Assembly: GCA_030427485.1 (NCBI GenBank)
Contig: JAUICG010000008.1
Coordinates: forward strand, 1 to 64,000
Source of the DNA: Gammaproteobacteria bacterium
GTDB lineage: Bacteria; Pseudomonadota; Gammaproteobacteria; Pseudomonadales; Halieaceae
Length of the DNA: 64,000 nucleotides
Direction: 5' to 3'
The notes beneath the pieces are model-generated. The model was given only the letters and a program-made list of their open reading frames with translations. It was not told the DNA's origin and did not search any database. Within the stretch, counting starts at the first letter, position 1; every line of letters begins with the position of its first letter. Shown here piece by piece: positions 42,621 through 50,974 of the stretch. The position numbers and the translations under genes were made by a program.

Positions 42621-43540
42621 GTCGTCACCTCGTTCATGGGTTGTGGTTCCAGGGAGTCTTCCACTGCGTTCGCCGCGGTAGGGGCAGACAGGATTGCTTG
42701 CCCCATCCGGACGCGTTCGCCGGTGCGGATATCGTCGCAGAAGCTGTACTCCGGTGTGGCAAACAGGATGATCGTGGAGCCGTGCCGGAAATAACCGAGT
42801 TCATCGCCTTTTCCAAACGTCTCGTCGCAGCTGATCCTCTGTGGGCCCTTGTAGTGCATATCCAACAGGCTCTCGAGCCAGTGCAGGCGGATGCTGGCGA
42901 CCAGTATCGCCGCCACCGCTACCAGACACACGGAATGTTGCGGGTGGCCCGAATCGAGATTCATCACCGCTCTTTCATTCTTGCAATACAGTTTCTCAAT
43001 CCGTTGCAGCGCAATCGGATTGACGTTCCAGGTGTCACCGGAGATGTAAGTCACCTGCTGTACACGGCAGTCCAGTGGGGCGTGAAAGCGGTGGTACATA
43101 CTGCTTTTCAGCCGCAGGGTGATGTACTTGCCGTTCCGGTATCTCTCGCGAATATCCCGATCGGGTATCAGATCTTCCAGATAGTAGGGAAAGCCCTTGG
43201 CCTGGAATACCGTCGTACCAACGATGTCGCCACACTCACCGACGATCGCGTCGCAGGGGCTGACAACCATGTCCGCGCGGGGATCGACTGTGCGCGCACC
43301 GGGGCGCAGGGAACGCGTGAAGCAGGCCTGCAAGCTGGCGTATTCCTGCTGCGGCGCCTCACTCAGGTCCAGGTCATCTGCGAACATCTGCCAGATTCGT
43401 ATCAACACGCGGGTGAGGCGGGGATCTTCGATGCTGCTCAGCCAACCCATGAATTGTGTCGCAAGTCGACGCGGTATGCGGTTGGTCAGCAGAAAATTGA
43501 GCTGCGCATTTCTCGACAGTGTGTGAACCAGGTTGGTCAT
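42617..43540 (-). CDS. Phosphatidylserine decarboxylase family protein
   Basis: A 307-residue proenzyme of the PSD family. Typical segments are YASLQACFTRSLRPGARTV, VVSPCDAIVGECG, FQAKGFPYYLEDL and LKSSMYHRFHAPLDC (catalytic His/metal-type region). The self-cleavage site, LGST in E. coli, here reads FRHGSTIILF, so Ser255 would become the pyruvoyl group after the Gly-Ser cut. True PSD makes phosphatidylethanolamine, but a paralogue acting on another serine-containing lipid is possible given its neighbours. It starts three bases after the PHP-glycosyltransferase gene and overlaps the next gene by four bases. Confidence 0.88.
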   Translation of the reverse strand: MTNLVHTLSRNAQLNFLLTNRIPRRLATQFMGWLSSIEDPRLTRVLIRIWQMFADDLDLSEAPQQEYASLQACFTRSLRPGARTVDPRADMVVSPCDAIVGECGDIVGTTVFQAKGFPYYLEDLIPDRDIRERYRNGKYITLRLKSSMYHRFHAPLDCRVQQVTYISGDTWNVNPIALQRIEKLYCKNERAVMNLDSGHPQHSVCLVAVAAILVASIRLHWLESLLDMHYKGPQRISCDETFGKGDELGYFRHGSTIILFATPEYSFCDDIRTGERVRMGQAILSAPTAANAVEDSLEPQPMNEVTT

Positions 43541-43543
43541 GGT

Positions 43544-46261
43544 TTAGGCAACCGAACGGTGCTCCCGGACGCACTGCGGTGCAGGCAGGCCCAGGTTGTC
43601 CAGATACTCGGTCATAATGCGGTCAGCGCTGTAGTGGGCCGCTCGCGCCAGTGCGGCTGTGCGCATAGCCTTGCGCCTGTCCGGCCAGCCGTAGTGAGCG
43701 ACAATCCGGGCCGCCATCTCCCTCGGGTCGCCAACCAGGTAGCCGCTTACGTCCTGTTCTATGATGTCCCTTGGACCCTTGCAGTCATACGCGATCGCCG
43801 GCATGCCGTGTGCGAAGGCTTCCAGAAGGACATTGCCGAAAGTGTCGAAACGTGAGGGAAAGACGAACAGATCCAGTCCGGCGTATAGAGAAGCCAGCAT
43901 CTGCTTGTCAATCCAGCCCATGAACCTGGCATCGGGCAGCAGTGCCCTGAGCTCGCCCTCCGCCGGTCCGCTGCCGGCGATTACCAGTTTCAGGTCGGGA
44001 AGCGACTTCCTCGCCCGCGCGATGATGTCGGGGAGATCCATGATGCCTTTCTCCGCGCTCAGTCGGCAGGCAATGAACAGAACCGGCGTGTCGTCGTCCG
44101 CGTCCTCGAACAGGTCGGACTTCCTGATGGGTTCCACGCGCGTATTCACCTGCGGTGCATGGTGCGCGGTAAGGAACACCTTGTCACTGTCCAGCTGCAT
44201 CTCAAAGCCGGTCAACCAGTCGCGGTGTTCCCTGTTGAGGACAAAAACGCCGTCAAACTGGCTGTACAACAGACGCAGAATGCGTCTCACCCGGTCGCGT
44301 TCGTGCTGTGTGGCCTGCGTGGTGCACTTGATGTACTCGATCCAGTCGGTGTGCATGAAAAAGAAACAGGGCACGTTGAACATGTGCTTGAGGAACAGGG
44401 CAACTGCGACCATCGGTCCTTCGGTAGAGCAGATAACCCGGTCGTAACCGCCGTCGTAGAAGATGCGGGATATTTCCAGCAGGTCGGGAATGCGCAGCTG
44501 CTGGCCGCCGGACTCCGGCAGGGTGAATGCAGCCAGCGGTCGCGTCACGTGCAGGTGCGGTTCCGGATCTGCAGTTTCGTGGCATACCAGCATGTCGATG
44601 GCGAGGTCGTTGCCCTGGATCTGTCGCAGTTTGCCGGTCAGGGAGTTGGATACCCCGTTTTTGTCAAACAGCGTGTCGGAAAGATGCAGTGCACGGTGTT
44701 CATGAAGATTGCGACCGAGATCCGCCGCAAAACTGTTGAGAAACTCGCGGTTCTGGTAAAGCACTCGCGTACTGGCGAGGTTGGCGCCTGCCAGTACCGC
44801 GGCGATCATGGTCGGGAACATCAGCTTGTCCACGAGGTCGCCGATACAGCGGTCGGTCACCTGTGTGTGCTTGCTGGGCGTGCCCAGTAGCCACGCTGTC
44901 ACCTGGCTGGGAACCTCAAACTTCCGCGTCAACTCCTCGGTGGAGAATGCACCGGGCTCGGCCAGCTTCTCAGCCAGTTTCGAATCCTGGACACGCTGTA
45001 TGATGACCTTGTTGATCTCGGTGAAAAGGTCCGCGATTGCCTGGTTCACCGTCTGGGTGAATTCCTCGCCGGAACCCCGTGCCCGACTGTCAGCTATGCG
45101 CTCCAGGTAGGATATGCAGAAGCGGTACTTCTTCGAGATCTTCCAACGCAACATCTTGTTGGGTTTCTTGCCCTGCAGGGCATCGTGAATGAACTCAAAA
45201 AACTTGCGCGAGTGCTTGTGTTTTTGCAGCTCCAGCAGAACATTGCTGAGGGCGAAGCAGGCCAGCTTGTCGCTGGCTTCCCCGCGATGCAGCAGTATGC
45301 GCAGTAATCCGGGATCTTCGATATTCGAGGCGATTTGCGCGAAATAATCCAGCAGCGCGATATTCAGCTTCTGGTTTTCGGCGAGGTGTCCGAACGGCAC
45401 CATGTTCCCTGCGCGAATCGCCTCCAGCGCGAGCGTGGATGCCGGCGTCTCTCGCAGACGTTGCTCGAGGTTGGGCACCAGTAACTGTGTGCCGCACTGG
45501 CCTGCAAAGATGCCCATGTGATCGTCCGAGCCACCGGCCAGCGATTTGGGCGTCTCGGGATCCACGCCGAAATCGCGCGGGTTCAGTTTGTGTTTCCTGG
45601 CATAGTCCCGGATTTTCTCCGGCGTGAGACTCTGTACCCAGTTCAGTGTGAGTGTGGACTGCCACAGGTCGCGCTGGCCGTTGAGTACTTCAAAGCGCTG
45701 GAACATCACGGCGAGTTTCTCGAACAACTCGAGGTTTATCCTGTCGTTGCGCGTGTAGAAGTACAAGGGGTGAGGCAGTATCACGGGAATGTCGTGCGCC
45801 GCGGCGTAACGCAGGAAATCGTATACATTCTGCCGCTTCTCACACAGCACCTGTTCCTGCTCCGCAGAGAAGCCGTAGGTCAGTACATGAAGGTACAGGT
45901 TGGCCTCCGGAAAGTAGCAGGTGAATTCCGCACCGACCAGCACATCAAATCCCTTGTCCAGCAGCGTCCAGCAAGAGCGGGCGTTGTTGTGGTTGGTAAC
46001 GGTGAGCACGTCACTGCCGTTATCGCGAAGGCATTTCACCAGCTTGCCGGTTTTCAACCAGGTCTCCGGCAGACCCAGGATGCGCCCCCATAGTTCGTCA
46101 GGGGTATCGCTGTTGTGATCGTGGCAGTGCAGGTCAATACGCAGTGTGTCCTCGACAGGGAACCGTCCCGCCTCGCGCTGCAGATACGCGTTGAATTCCC
46201 CGGCGACGGACTTCCTGAAATCTCCCGGCCGACAGGTCCCTGGTCCAGTCTCCATTTTCAT
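43544..46261 (-). CDS. PHP-domain/GT4 glycosyltransferase fusion
   Basis: A 905-residue two-enzyme fusion. The N-terminal part is a PHP-type metallo-phosphoesterase: RIDLHCHDHNSD (His45, 47, 49), TNHNNARS, VGAEFTCYF, ILPHPLYFY and GGSDDHMG give a full metal-ligand set. A helical region (about residues 330-560) with no known motif follows. The C-terminal half is a GT4 glycosyltransferase, with FLHTD-like FMHTDWIEY, FIACRLSAEKGIMDLP and FPSRFDTFGNVLLEAFAHG, in which the usual first Glu of E-x7-E is Asp; this DTFGN form is seen in lipid glycosyltransferases such as SqdX/MgtA. GGGGAGGTAA marks the start at 46261, which overlaps the aminotransferase stop; the frame extends 48 codons upstream without support. 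Confidence 0.85.
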   Translation of the reverse strand: MKMETGPGTCRPGDFRKSVAGEFNAYLQREAGRFPVEDTLRIDLHCHDHNSDTPDELWGRILGLPETWLKTGKLVKCLRDNGSDVLTVTNHNNARSCWTLLDKGFDVLVGAEFTCYFPEANLYLHVLTYGFSAEQEQVLCEKRQNVYDFLRYAAAHDIPVILPHPLYFYTRNDRINLELFEKLAVMFQRFEVLNGQRDLWQSTLTLNWVQSLTPEKIRDYARKHKLNPRDFGVDPETPKSLAGGSDDHMGIFAGQCGTQLLVPNLEQRLRETPASTLALEAIRAGNMVPFGHLAENQKLNIALLDYFAQIASNIEDPGLLRILLHRGEASDKLACFALSNVLLELQKHKHSRKFFEFIHDALQGKKPNKMLRWKISKKYRFCISYLERIADSRARGSGEEFTQTVNQAIADLFTEINKVIIQRVQDSKLAEKLAEPGAFSTEELTRKFEVPSQVTAWLLGTPSKHTQVTDRCIGDLVDKLMFPTMIAAVLAGANLASTRVLYQNREFLNSFAADLGRNLHEHRALHLSDTLFDKNGVSNSLTGKLRQIQGNDLAIDMLVCHETADPEPHLHVTRPLAAFTLPESGGQQLRIPDLLEISRIFYDGGYDRVICSTEGPMVAVALFLKHMFNVPCFFFMHTDWIEYIKCTTQATQHERDRVRRILRLLYSQFDGVFVLNREHRDWLTGFEMQLDSDKVFLTAHHAPQVNTRVEPIRKSDLFEDADDDTPVLFIACRLSAEKGIMDLPDIIARARKSLPDLKLVIAGSGPAEGELRALLPDARFMGWIDKQMLASLYAGLDLFVFPSRFDTFGNVLLEAFAHGMPAIAYDCKGPRDIIEQDVSGYLVGDPREMAARIVAHYGWPDRRKAMRTAALARAAHYSADRIMTEYLDNLGLPAPQCVREHRSVA

Positions 46262-47976
46262 GGCGTTACCTCCCCTGCGTTTGCGGGCTGGCCGCCCGGT
46301 TGACGTCCTTTCAGTTTGCACAGTAGCGGAAATCGGGCCTGAAGCATCTCCAGTACAAGCTGTCGCTGAATGGCTTTCGCGGTCAGTTCTTCGGCTCGCC
46401 ACCACCAGCCGTCGGTGGACATGCGCTGCGCCGCATTCACAAAGCGGCTGGTAACCTCTTCGAAGTCTGCCTCGGTGAAGTTGAGGCTCATAATCATCCG
46501 GCCACTGCCCACCCAGCTCAGCTCCAGACCCTGGTCGCGCAGGTAGAACTGGAACATCCAGTTATAGCGGCTTGGCGTGAGGTACAACACAGTGCAGATT
46601 GAATGGAGATTGACGACCTTGACGGGCAGGTCCGCAGATCGCAACCGGAAATTCAATTGCGCAATCCGCGCGTCCCAGACGGCTTCAGCGTCTGCATACA
46701 TCTGCTGGTAGTACGGCTGTTCCACGCGCCTCAGGAACACGTTCATCGCAGCCAGTACATAGGGGTGCGAGTTGAATGTGCCGCGCGCGAACGAGATATT
46801 GGCGGGCTGGTCCGGCTTGTAGCGTTGCATCAGCTCCCGGCGGCCGCACAGAACGCCGACGGGCAGTCCCCCGCCCAGGGTCTTGCCGTACGTCACCATG
46901 TCGGCCTGAATACCGAAATAGTCCTGTGCGCCGCGGTAGCCGAGTCGAAAACCGGTGAAGACCTCGTCGAAGATCAGTACGATGCCCCGCCGCGTGCAGA
47001 CCTTGCGCACGGCCTGCAACCAGTCGGTGTATTGAACGCGATTGAAGGCGGCGGCGCGTTTGCTGTTGACGAGGCTGGCGTCGCCCGCGGCATCAGCGTT
47101 GGGGTGCAACGCCTGCAGCGGATTGATCAGGACGCAGGCGATATCCGTGCGCGTATCGAGGACCTTGAGCGTGTTTTCGCTCAGGTCCGAGAGTGTATAG
47201 ACATCATCGACATTGCGTTGGTTGCCGACACCCGGCTGTACCCCGTCCCACCAGCCGTGGTAGGCGCCGCACAGGCGCACGAGGTGTGATCTGCCGGTGT
47301 GGTAACGCGCCAGTCGAACGGCCTGCATGACCGCCTCGGTTCCCGACATATGGAAGGACACTTCGTCCAGGCCGGCCAGCCGTGTGATCCTGGTGACGTT
47401 GTCGCGTACCACCGGATGATAGGCGCCGAGCACGGGGCCCAGTCGGCGAACCAGTGCCGCACCCTCGTCGATACACGCCTTGTAGAAATCGTAGCCGAAC
47501 ACGTTGACGCCGTACGAGCCGGTGAGGTCGTAGCGCCAGTTCCCGTCTAGATCCCGCACGCGCACATCGGCGGATTCCTCAACCACGGAGGCCTGCCGCA
47601 ATGAGCCCGGGAGTTGGTCCCGGTAGGGAAACGGTACGCGGTAAGCGCCGGTAAAGCTTACGTCGGAGATGGCGCCGTCCAGCGAGGCAGCGTAGGCCAG
47701 CGATTCTGGCGATCGCGCCGCTGCCGCCTGCGCGAGTCTTGAGAGTCCCGCGCGGCGGCGCTCCGAAATCTGGGCTGGCGCGCCGTCACTGTTGAAGTAG
47801 CTCTCCTGGTCAAAGCTGTAGTTCGCGACCTGGCGCGCAATCCGGCGGGACCATTTGGCATGTCCGCGAAGTGAAGGGTGCTTGGCCCGTGAGAGCCGGA
47901 GTCGTATATGGGCCTTGTAGAGTAACGTCCCGGTAGCACAGGCCGCCAAAACTGAAACAACCGTTGTCTGCAACAT
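46258..47976 (-). CDS. Membrane-anchored class III aminotransferase
   Basis: A 572-residue PLP enzyme of the glutamate-1-semialdehyde aminomutase (HemL-like) branch. An N-terminal helix (residues 3-20) followed by RLRLSRAK suggests membrane anchoring with the catalytic domain in the cytoplasm. PLP-binding residues are in HMSGTEAVMQAVRLARYHTG, IVLIFDEVFTGFRLG (Asp337) and MVTYGKTLGGGLPVGV (Lys365, Schiff-base). It carries about 90 extra N-terminal residues and a long C-terminal tail. First gene of a four-gene operon with an AGGGAAG ribosome site; it probably aminates a lipid-soluble keto substrate, but this is inferred. Confidence 0.88.
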   Translation of the reverse strand: MLQTTVVSVLAACATGTLLYKAHIRLRLSRAKHPSLRGHAKWSRRIARQVANYSFDQESYFNSDGAPAQISERRRAGLSRLAQAAAARSPESLAYAASLDGAISDVSFTGAYRVPFPYRDQLPGSLRQASVVEESADVRVRDLDGNWRYDLTGSYGVNVFGYDFYKACIDEGAALVRRLGPVLGAYHPVVRDNVTRITRLAGLDEVSFHMSGTEAVMQAVRLARYHTGRSHLVRLCGAYHGWWDGVQPGVGNQRNVDDVYTLSDLSENTLKVLDTRTDIACVLINPLQALHPNADAAGDASLVNSKRAAAFNRVQYTDWLQAVRKVCTRRGIVLIFDEVFTGFRLGYRGAQDYFGIQADMVTYGKTLGGGLPVGVLCGRRELMQRYKPDQPANISFARGTFNSHPYVLAAMNVFLRRVEQPYYQQMYADAEAVWDARIAQLNFRLRSADLPVKVVNLHSICTVLYLTPSRYNWMFQFYLRDQGLELSWVGSGRMIMSLNFTEADFEEVTSRFVNAAQRMSTDGWWWRAEELTAKAIQRQLVLEMLQARFPLLCKLKGRQPGGQPANAGEVTP

Positions 47977-48088
47977 AACTTCCCTGGTGCAAGCACCTTT
48001 CGTCGAGACGACCGGTGCCTGTTGGTTTCAACAACTCTACAAGGAGAGCATTTCAGTTCGGTGAAGTTTATGCGACATTCTTGTTGCA

Positions 48089-48102
48089 GCGCATGCATGC
48101 GC
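48089..48102. repeat. 14-bp perfect palindrome
   Basis: GCGCATGCATGCGC is its own reverse complement. It lies in the intergenic region between the PhoD-type phosphatase stop (48108) and the aminotransferase operon start (47976), about 115 bases upstream of the operon's ATG. No T-run follows, so an operator is as likely as a terminator stem. Confidence 0.35.
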
Positions 48103-48107
48103 GGGGA

Positions 48108-49784
48108 TTAACGTGGGTCCAGCAGACCTTCCGGTGCCGGCTCGGCAAACTGACATGCGGGAGTGGCGTTCAGCAGTGCCCTTTCGGTGGTTCGCGATGC
48201 AGCCACCTGTTGCTCCGCGGTCGAATCCGGTGAACTGTTGGCGATGATTTCGTCGAAGCCGCCCCTGCCCATGGATGTGGGTGCGAACTCAACGCCCACC
48301 GAGGCGGCTCGCGCATTATCGACAGCGGTGTTGGCGGTGGTGTCCCGGAAAAAACCGGCAGCGGCATTTTCCGGGGTCGATCCGTTGCGTGGGTTGGCCG
48401 CGATGCCGCCGGATCGATAGCCGGGCCTGTCTATTTCAACGAGATCCGAACCCCAGTTGCCGTGCATGTCGCCGGACACCACGATGTTATTGTACACGCG
48501 CTGCGCAGCGGCATTATCTCCGCGCAGGAATTCAAACAGCTGCTGACGTTCTTCGGGATAGTCTGCCCAGCGCGTCAGGTCACTGGTGATCCAGGTCTGG
48601 TTGATCAGCAGTCGCCAGCGCTTCCCCTGTTGCTGGGACGCCAGCATTGCTTCCGTCAGCCATTCATACTGTGGTCTGGAGAATAAACTGTTGCCTGCCT
48701 CGAGGTGCGTGTTGTCGGCAACCACCCCGGGGCGTTCCCTTGACGGCAGGTAAAGCTGCGTGTCTACACAGAATATATCCGCCATCGGTCCGTAATCCAG
48801 CTTGCGGTAGATTTTCAGGGGGTCTGCCGGCAGAGGATAGCTGCCGTCCTCCACCAGTACAAATTCGCCGCTGCCGTCGGCGCGCACGGGACGTGTCGGC
48901 GTCCACTCGTAGAATGCCCGTGTGGTGTCATTCAGCGTGGTGGTCTGTACGCTGGCATCGACGCTGCTGTCATCCAGTTCATTGCCGAAATTGACAGAGA
49001 TATCGTGATTATCCCAGACGATAGTCCACGGGTGCTGTTGGTGTGCGCGCAGCAAATTGGGGTCGGAACGGTACAGCGCATAGCGACGCCTGACTTCCTC
49101 GAGGTTGAGCCAGTCCCGGTAATCGACATAGTTGATATCGTCGATGTCGCGTCGAGCACGTACGGTCTCATCCTCGTCGACAAACTCGTAAATGTAATCG
49201 CCGCAGTGTGCGACCAGGTCAATGTCGTTGCGGTTCGCCAGGTGCCCGTAGCCGCTCCAGTGGGACGACCAGTAGCTGGAGCAGGCCACCACGGCGATAC
49301 GCACGGCGCTGACATCCCGGTCAGGCGCGGTGCGCGTCCGTCCGATGATTGAGGTCAGTCCGCCCAGCGCGCTGAACTGGTAGTAGTAGGTCGTAGCGGG
49401 TGCCAGACCGACGACATCCACCTTGACCGTCCAGTCGTGGTCGGGCAGCGCATCCTGCGTGCCGCTCGCGACAATGTTCACCATGTCGGGATCGGTTGCC
49501 ACCTGCCATTTTACCGGCAGGGCCGGCGCGGAGCTTTCTTCCTCGGTGACCCGGGTCCAGATGATGACGCGATCGTGGAGCGGGTCCCCACTGGCGACAC
49601 CGTGCGCGAAAGGCAGTTCGGTCACGATCGGAAAATCGAAGTTTGCCGAGGGCATCGGTCGCGGCGGTATTGCGGTCGCCTGTGACGCCGGCCCGCTATC
49701 ACTGCTGTCAGAACAGTTCGACAGGGCCGGCGCCAGGCTAATGGCCCCGATTCCCTTCAGGAATGTGCGGCGGCTGGGGGGCAT
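48108..49784 (-). CDS. PhoD-type alkaline phosphatase/phosphodiesterase, Tat-exported
   Basis: A 558-residue secreted phosphoesterase. The N-terminal PPSRRTFLKGIGAISLAPAL is a full twin-arginine signal (RRTFLK). Then a beta-sandwich domain (PFAHGVASGDPLHDRVIIWTRV, TTYYYQFSALGG) is followed by the metallophosphatase domain with ACSSYW, HCGDYIYEF, VWDNHDISVN and VSGDMHGNW, giving the Fe/Ca ligands of PhoD. LKIYRKLDYG is also typical. AAAGGAGAT gives a very good ribosome site. It would release phosphate from phosphodiesters in the periplasm. A Pho-box-like element lies upstream. Confidence 0.93.
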   Translation of the reverse strand: MPPSRRTFLKGIGAISLAPALSNCSDSSDSGPASQATAIPPRPMPSANFDFPIVTELPFAHGVASGDPLHDRVIIWTRVTEEESSAPALPVKWQVATDPDMVNIVASGTQDALPDHDWTVKVDVVGLAPATTYYYQFSALGGLTSIIGRTRTAPDRDVSAVRIAVVACSSYWSSHWSGYGHLANRNDIDLVAHCGDYIYEFVDEDETVRARRDIDDINYVDYRDWLNLEEVRRRYALYRSDPNLLRAHQQHPWTIVWDNHDISVNFGNELDDSSVDASVQTTTLNDTTRAFYEWTPTRPVRADGSGEFVLVEDGSYPLPADPLKIYRKLDYGPMADIFCVDTQLYLPSRERPGVVADNTHLEAGNSLFSRPQYEWLTEAMLASQQQGKRWRLLINQTWITSDLTRWADYPEERQQLFEFLRGDNAAAQRVYNNIVVSGDMHGNWGSDLVEIDRPGYRSGGIAANPRNGSTPENAAAGFFRDTTANTAVDNARAASVGVEFAPTSMGRGGFDEIIANSSPDSTAEQQVAASRTTERALLNATPACQFAEPAPEGLLDPR

Positions 49785-49832
49785 GGCGGATCTCCTTTAG
49801 CGGACAGGATAACGGCGAGGTATTACGATTGC

Positions 49833-49868
49833 GTGACTGTTGCGCTGTCACAGCCCTTGCACAGTCAC
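49833..49868 (-). promoter_or_regulatory. Pho-box-like direct repeat inside nested dyads
   Basis: On the minus strand CTGTGCA (49864-49858) and CTGTGAC (49853-49847) are separated by four bases, the spacing of PhoB boxes (CTGTCAT-N4-CTGTCAT), though each half departs from consensus in its last three bases. The same region holds two inverted repeats: GTGACTGT (49833-49840) with ACAGTCAC (49861-49868), and GCTGT-C-ACAGC (49844-49854). It is 60 bases upstream of the phoD-type ATG. Confidence 0.4.
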
Positions 49869-49911
49869 TGTCTTTACATACCGGGGATTGTCCTATTTGG
49901 AAGCGGAGTGT

Positions 49912-50721
49912 TCAGCCGATCCCCATCGCGACGGGCAGGAAAACCAGTGCCATGCTGAACCACGCACCTATACTGAAGTAGGGGGTGAGCCACATTGCAT
50001 CGTCCCGCCACCTGTCCCAGCTGTGGCTCATTTCGCGACGTCCCCAGGCGTCCCTGGCGCCCTGGGAGAGGCTCAGGTATTGCTGGCCGCTGTCCTTGCC
50101 GGTGCGGAACCGCCGCAGGTACAACGGGATGTCGATGGCGATAACGTAAGTGACAAATGCCAGTGAACCCAGTGCTCCGGCGATGGCGAGGAAGTGAATA
50201 ATCCCGTTGGTATCCATCGCGATTATCGCGAGCAGTGCGGCCATCCAGGAAAATCCGGCCGCCCACAGCAGTGATTCCACGGCCTGGGTGACGTGATTGA
50301 GCGTCAGGATGCTGTGCCAGCAGAATGCCTGTGCCACTATCGTGCAGAGAGTGATCACCCAGGCCGCATGCTGGACCCAGGGCAGGCCGGCATAAATACC
50401 CAATTGATGAACCAGCAGGCCGAGTTGCAGCCCGAAGCAGATCTCAGCGACGGTAGCGGCGGTGCGGCCGAGGAAGATATTGGACAGGGTAGAGTCCACC
50501 AGCACAAGGCGCTCGAGATCGACACGGGGGAACAGGGAGCGGTAGGCGCATACGAAGACATAGACGCCGGACAGGGCAATCTGGATGGCGTAGTACGGAT
50601 CGGAAGCTGACGGCGTAAAGTACCAGATGCCGAGCCAGGCACAGATGTTTGTTACGCCGAGCACACATAATGCGCGCCGCCAGGTCAATGCCCCCGGTCC
50701 GGTCGAAAGCTTGGATTCCAT
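49912..50721 (-). CDS. Unknown multi-helix membrane protein
   Basis: A 269-residue protein with seven or eight hydrophobic helices and no motif that I recognise. The N-terminal helix WRRALCVLGVTNICAWLGIW is followed by SLFPRVDLERLVLVDSTLSN, a charged loop, and by FCWHSILTLNHVTQAVESLLW, where the His residues face the membrane centre. A soluble stretch (RFRTGKDSGQQYLSLSQG, REMSHSWDRWRDD) precedes the last helix. It lies upstream of the PhoD-type gene on the same strand, separated by 127 bases that hold a Pho-box-like element. Confidence 0.7.
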   Translation of the reverse strand: MESKLSTGPGALTWRRALCVLGVTNICAWLGIWYFTPSASDPYYAIQIALSGVYVFVCAYRSLFPRVDLERLVLVDSTLSNIFLGRTAATVAEICFGLQLGLLVHQLGIYAGLPWVQHAAWVITLCTIVAQAFCWHSILTLNHVTQAVESLLWAAGFSWMAALLAIIAMDTNGIIHFLAIAGALGSLAFVTYVIAIDIPLYLRRFRTGKDSGQQYLSLSQGARDAWGRREMSHSWDRWRDDAMWLTPYFSIGAWFSMALVFLPVAMGIG

Positions 50722-50938
50722 GGTTTTCTTACAAAATTAAGGTGTTTTTATGAAGGTTGCATGAAGAAGTCTAGAAGCGCCCCCCGCGTTTGACAAGCCG
50801 CATTTTGCATCACGCGTAGCAGTGACTCCGAAAGATGCGTGAAACGATCGGAGTGATCGACCACGTAATCGTGAATCGCACTAATGGTATGCCCCCCGGG
50901 CCGCGCTGTACAGCCGCGATCACAAAGCCGTCACAGAG

Positions 50939-50944
50939 TATAAT
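50939..50944 (+). promoter_or_regulatory. Minus-10 element upstream of the large MscS gene
   Basis: A perfect TATAAT lies 30 bases before the ATG of the following channel gene. I find no convincing -35 hexamer at 16-18 bases, so recognition would need an activator or another sigma factor. Supported only by the -10 match and position. Confidence 0.3.
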
Positions 50945-50974
50945 CAGACCTCCAAACGCTGCATCTGGTGAATT

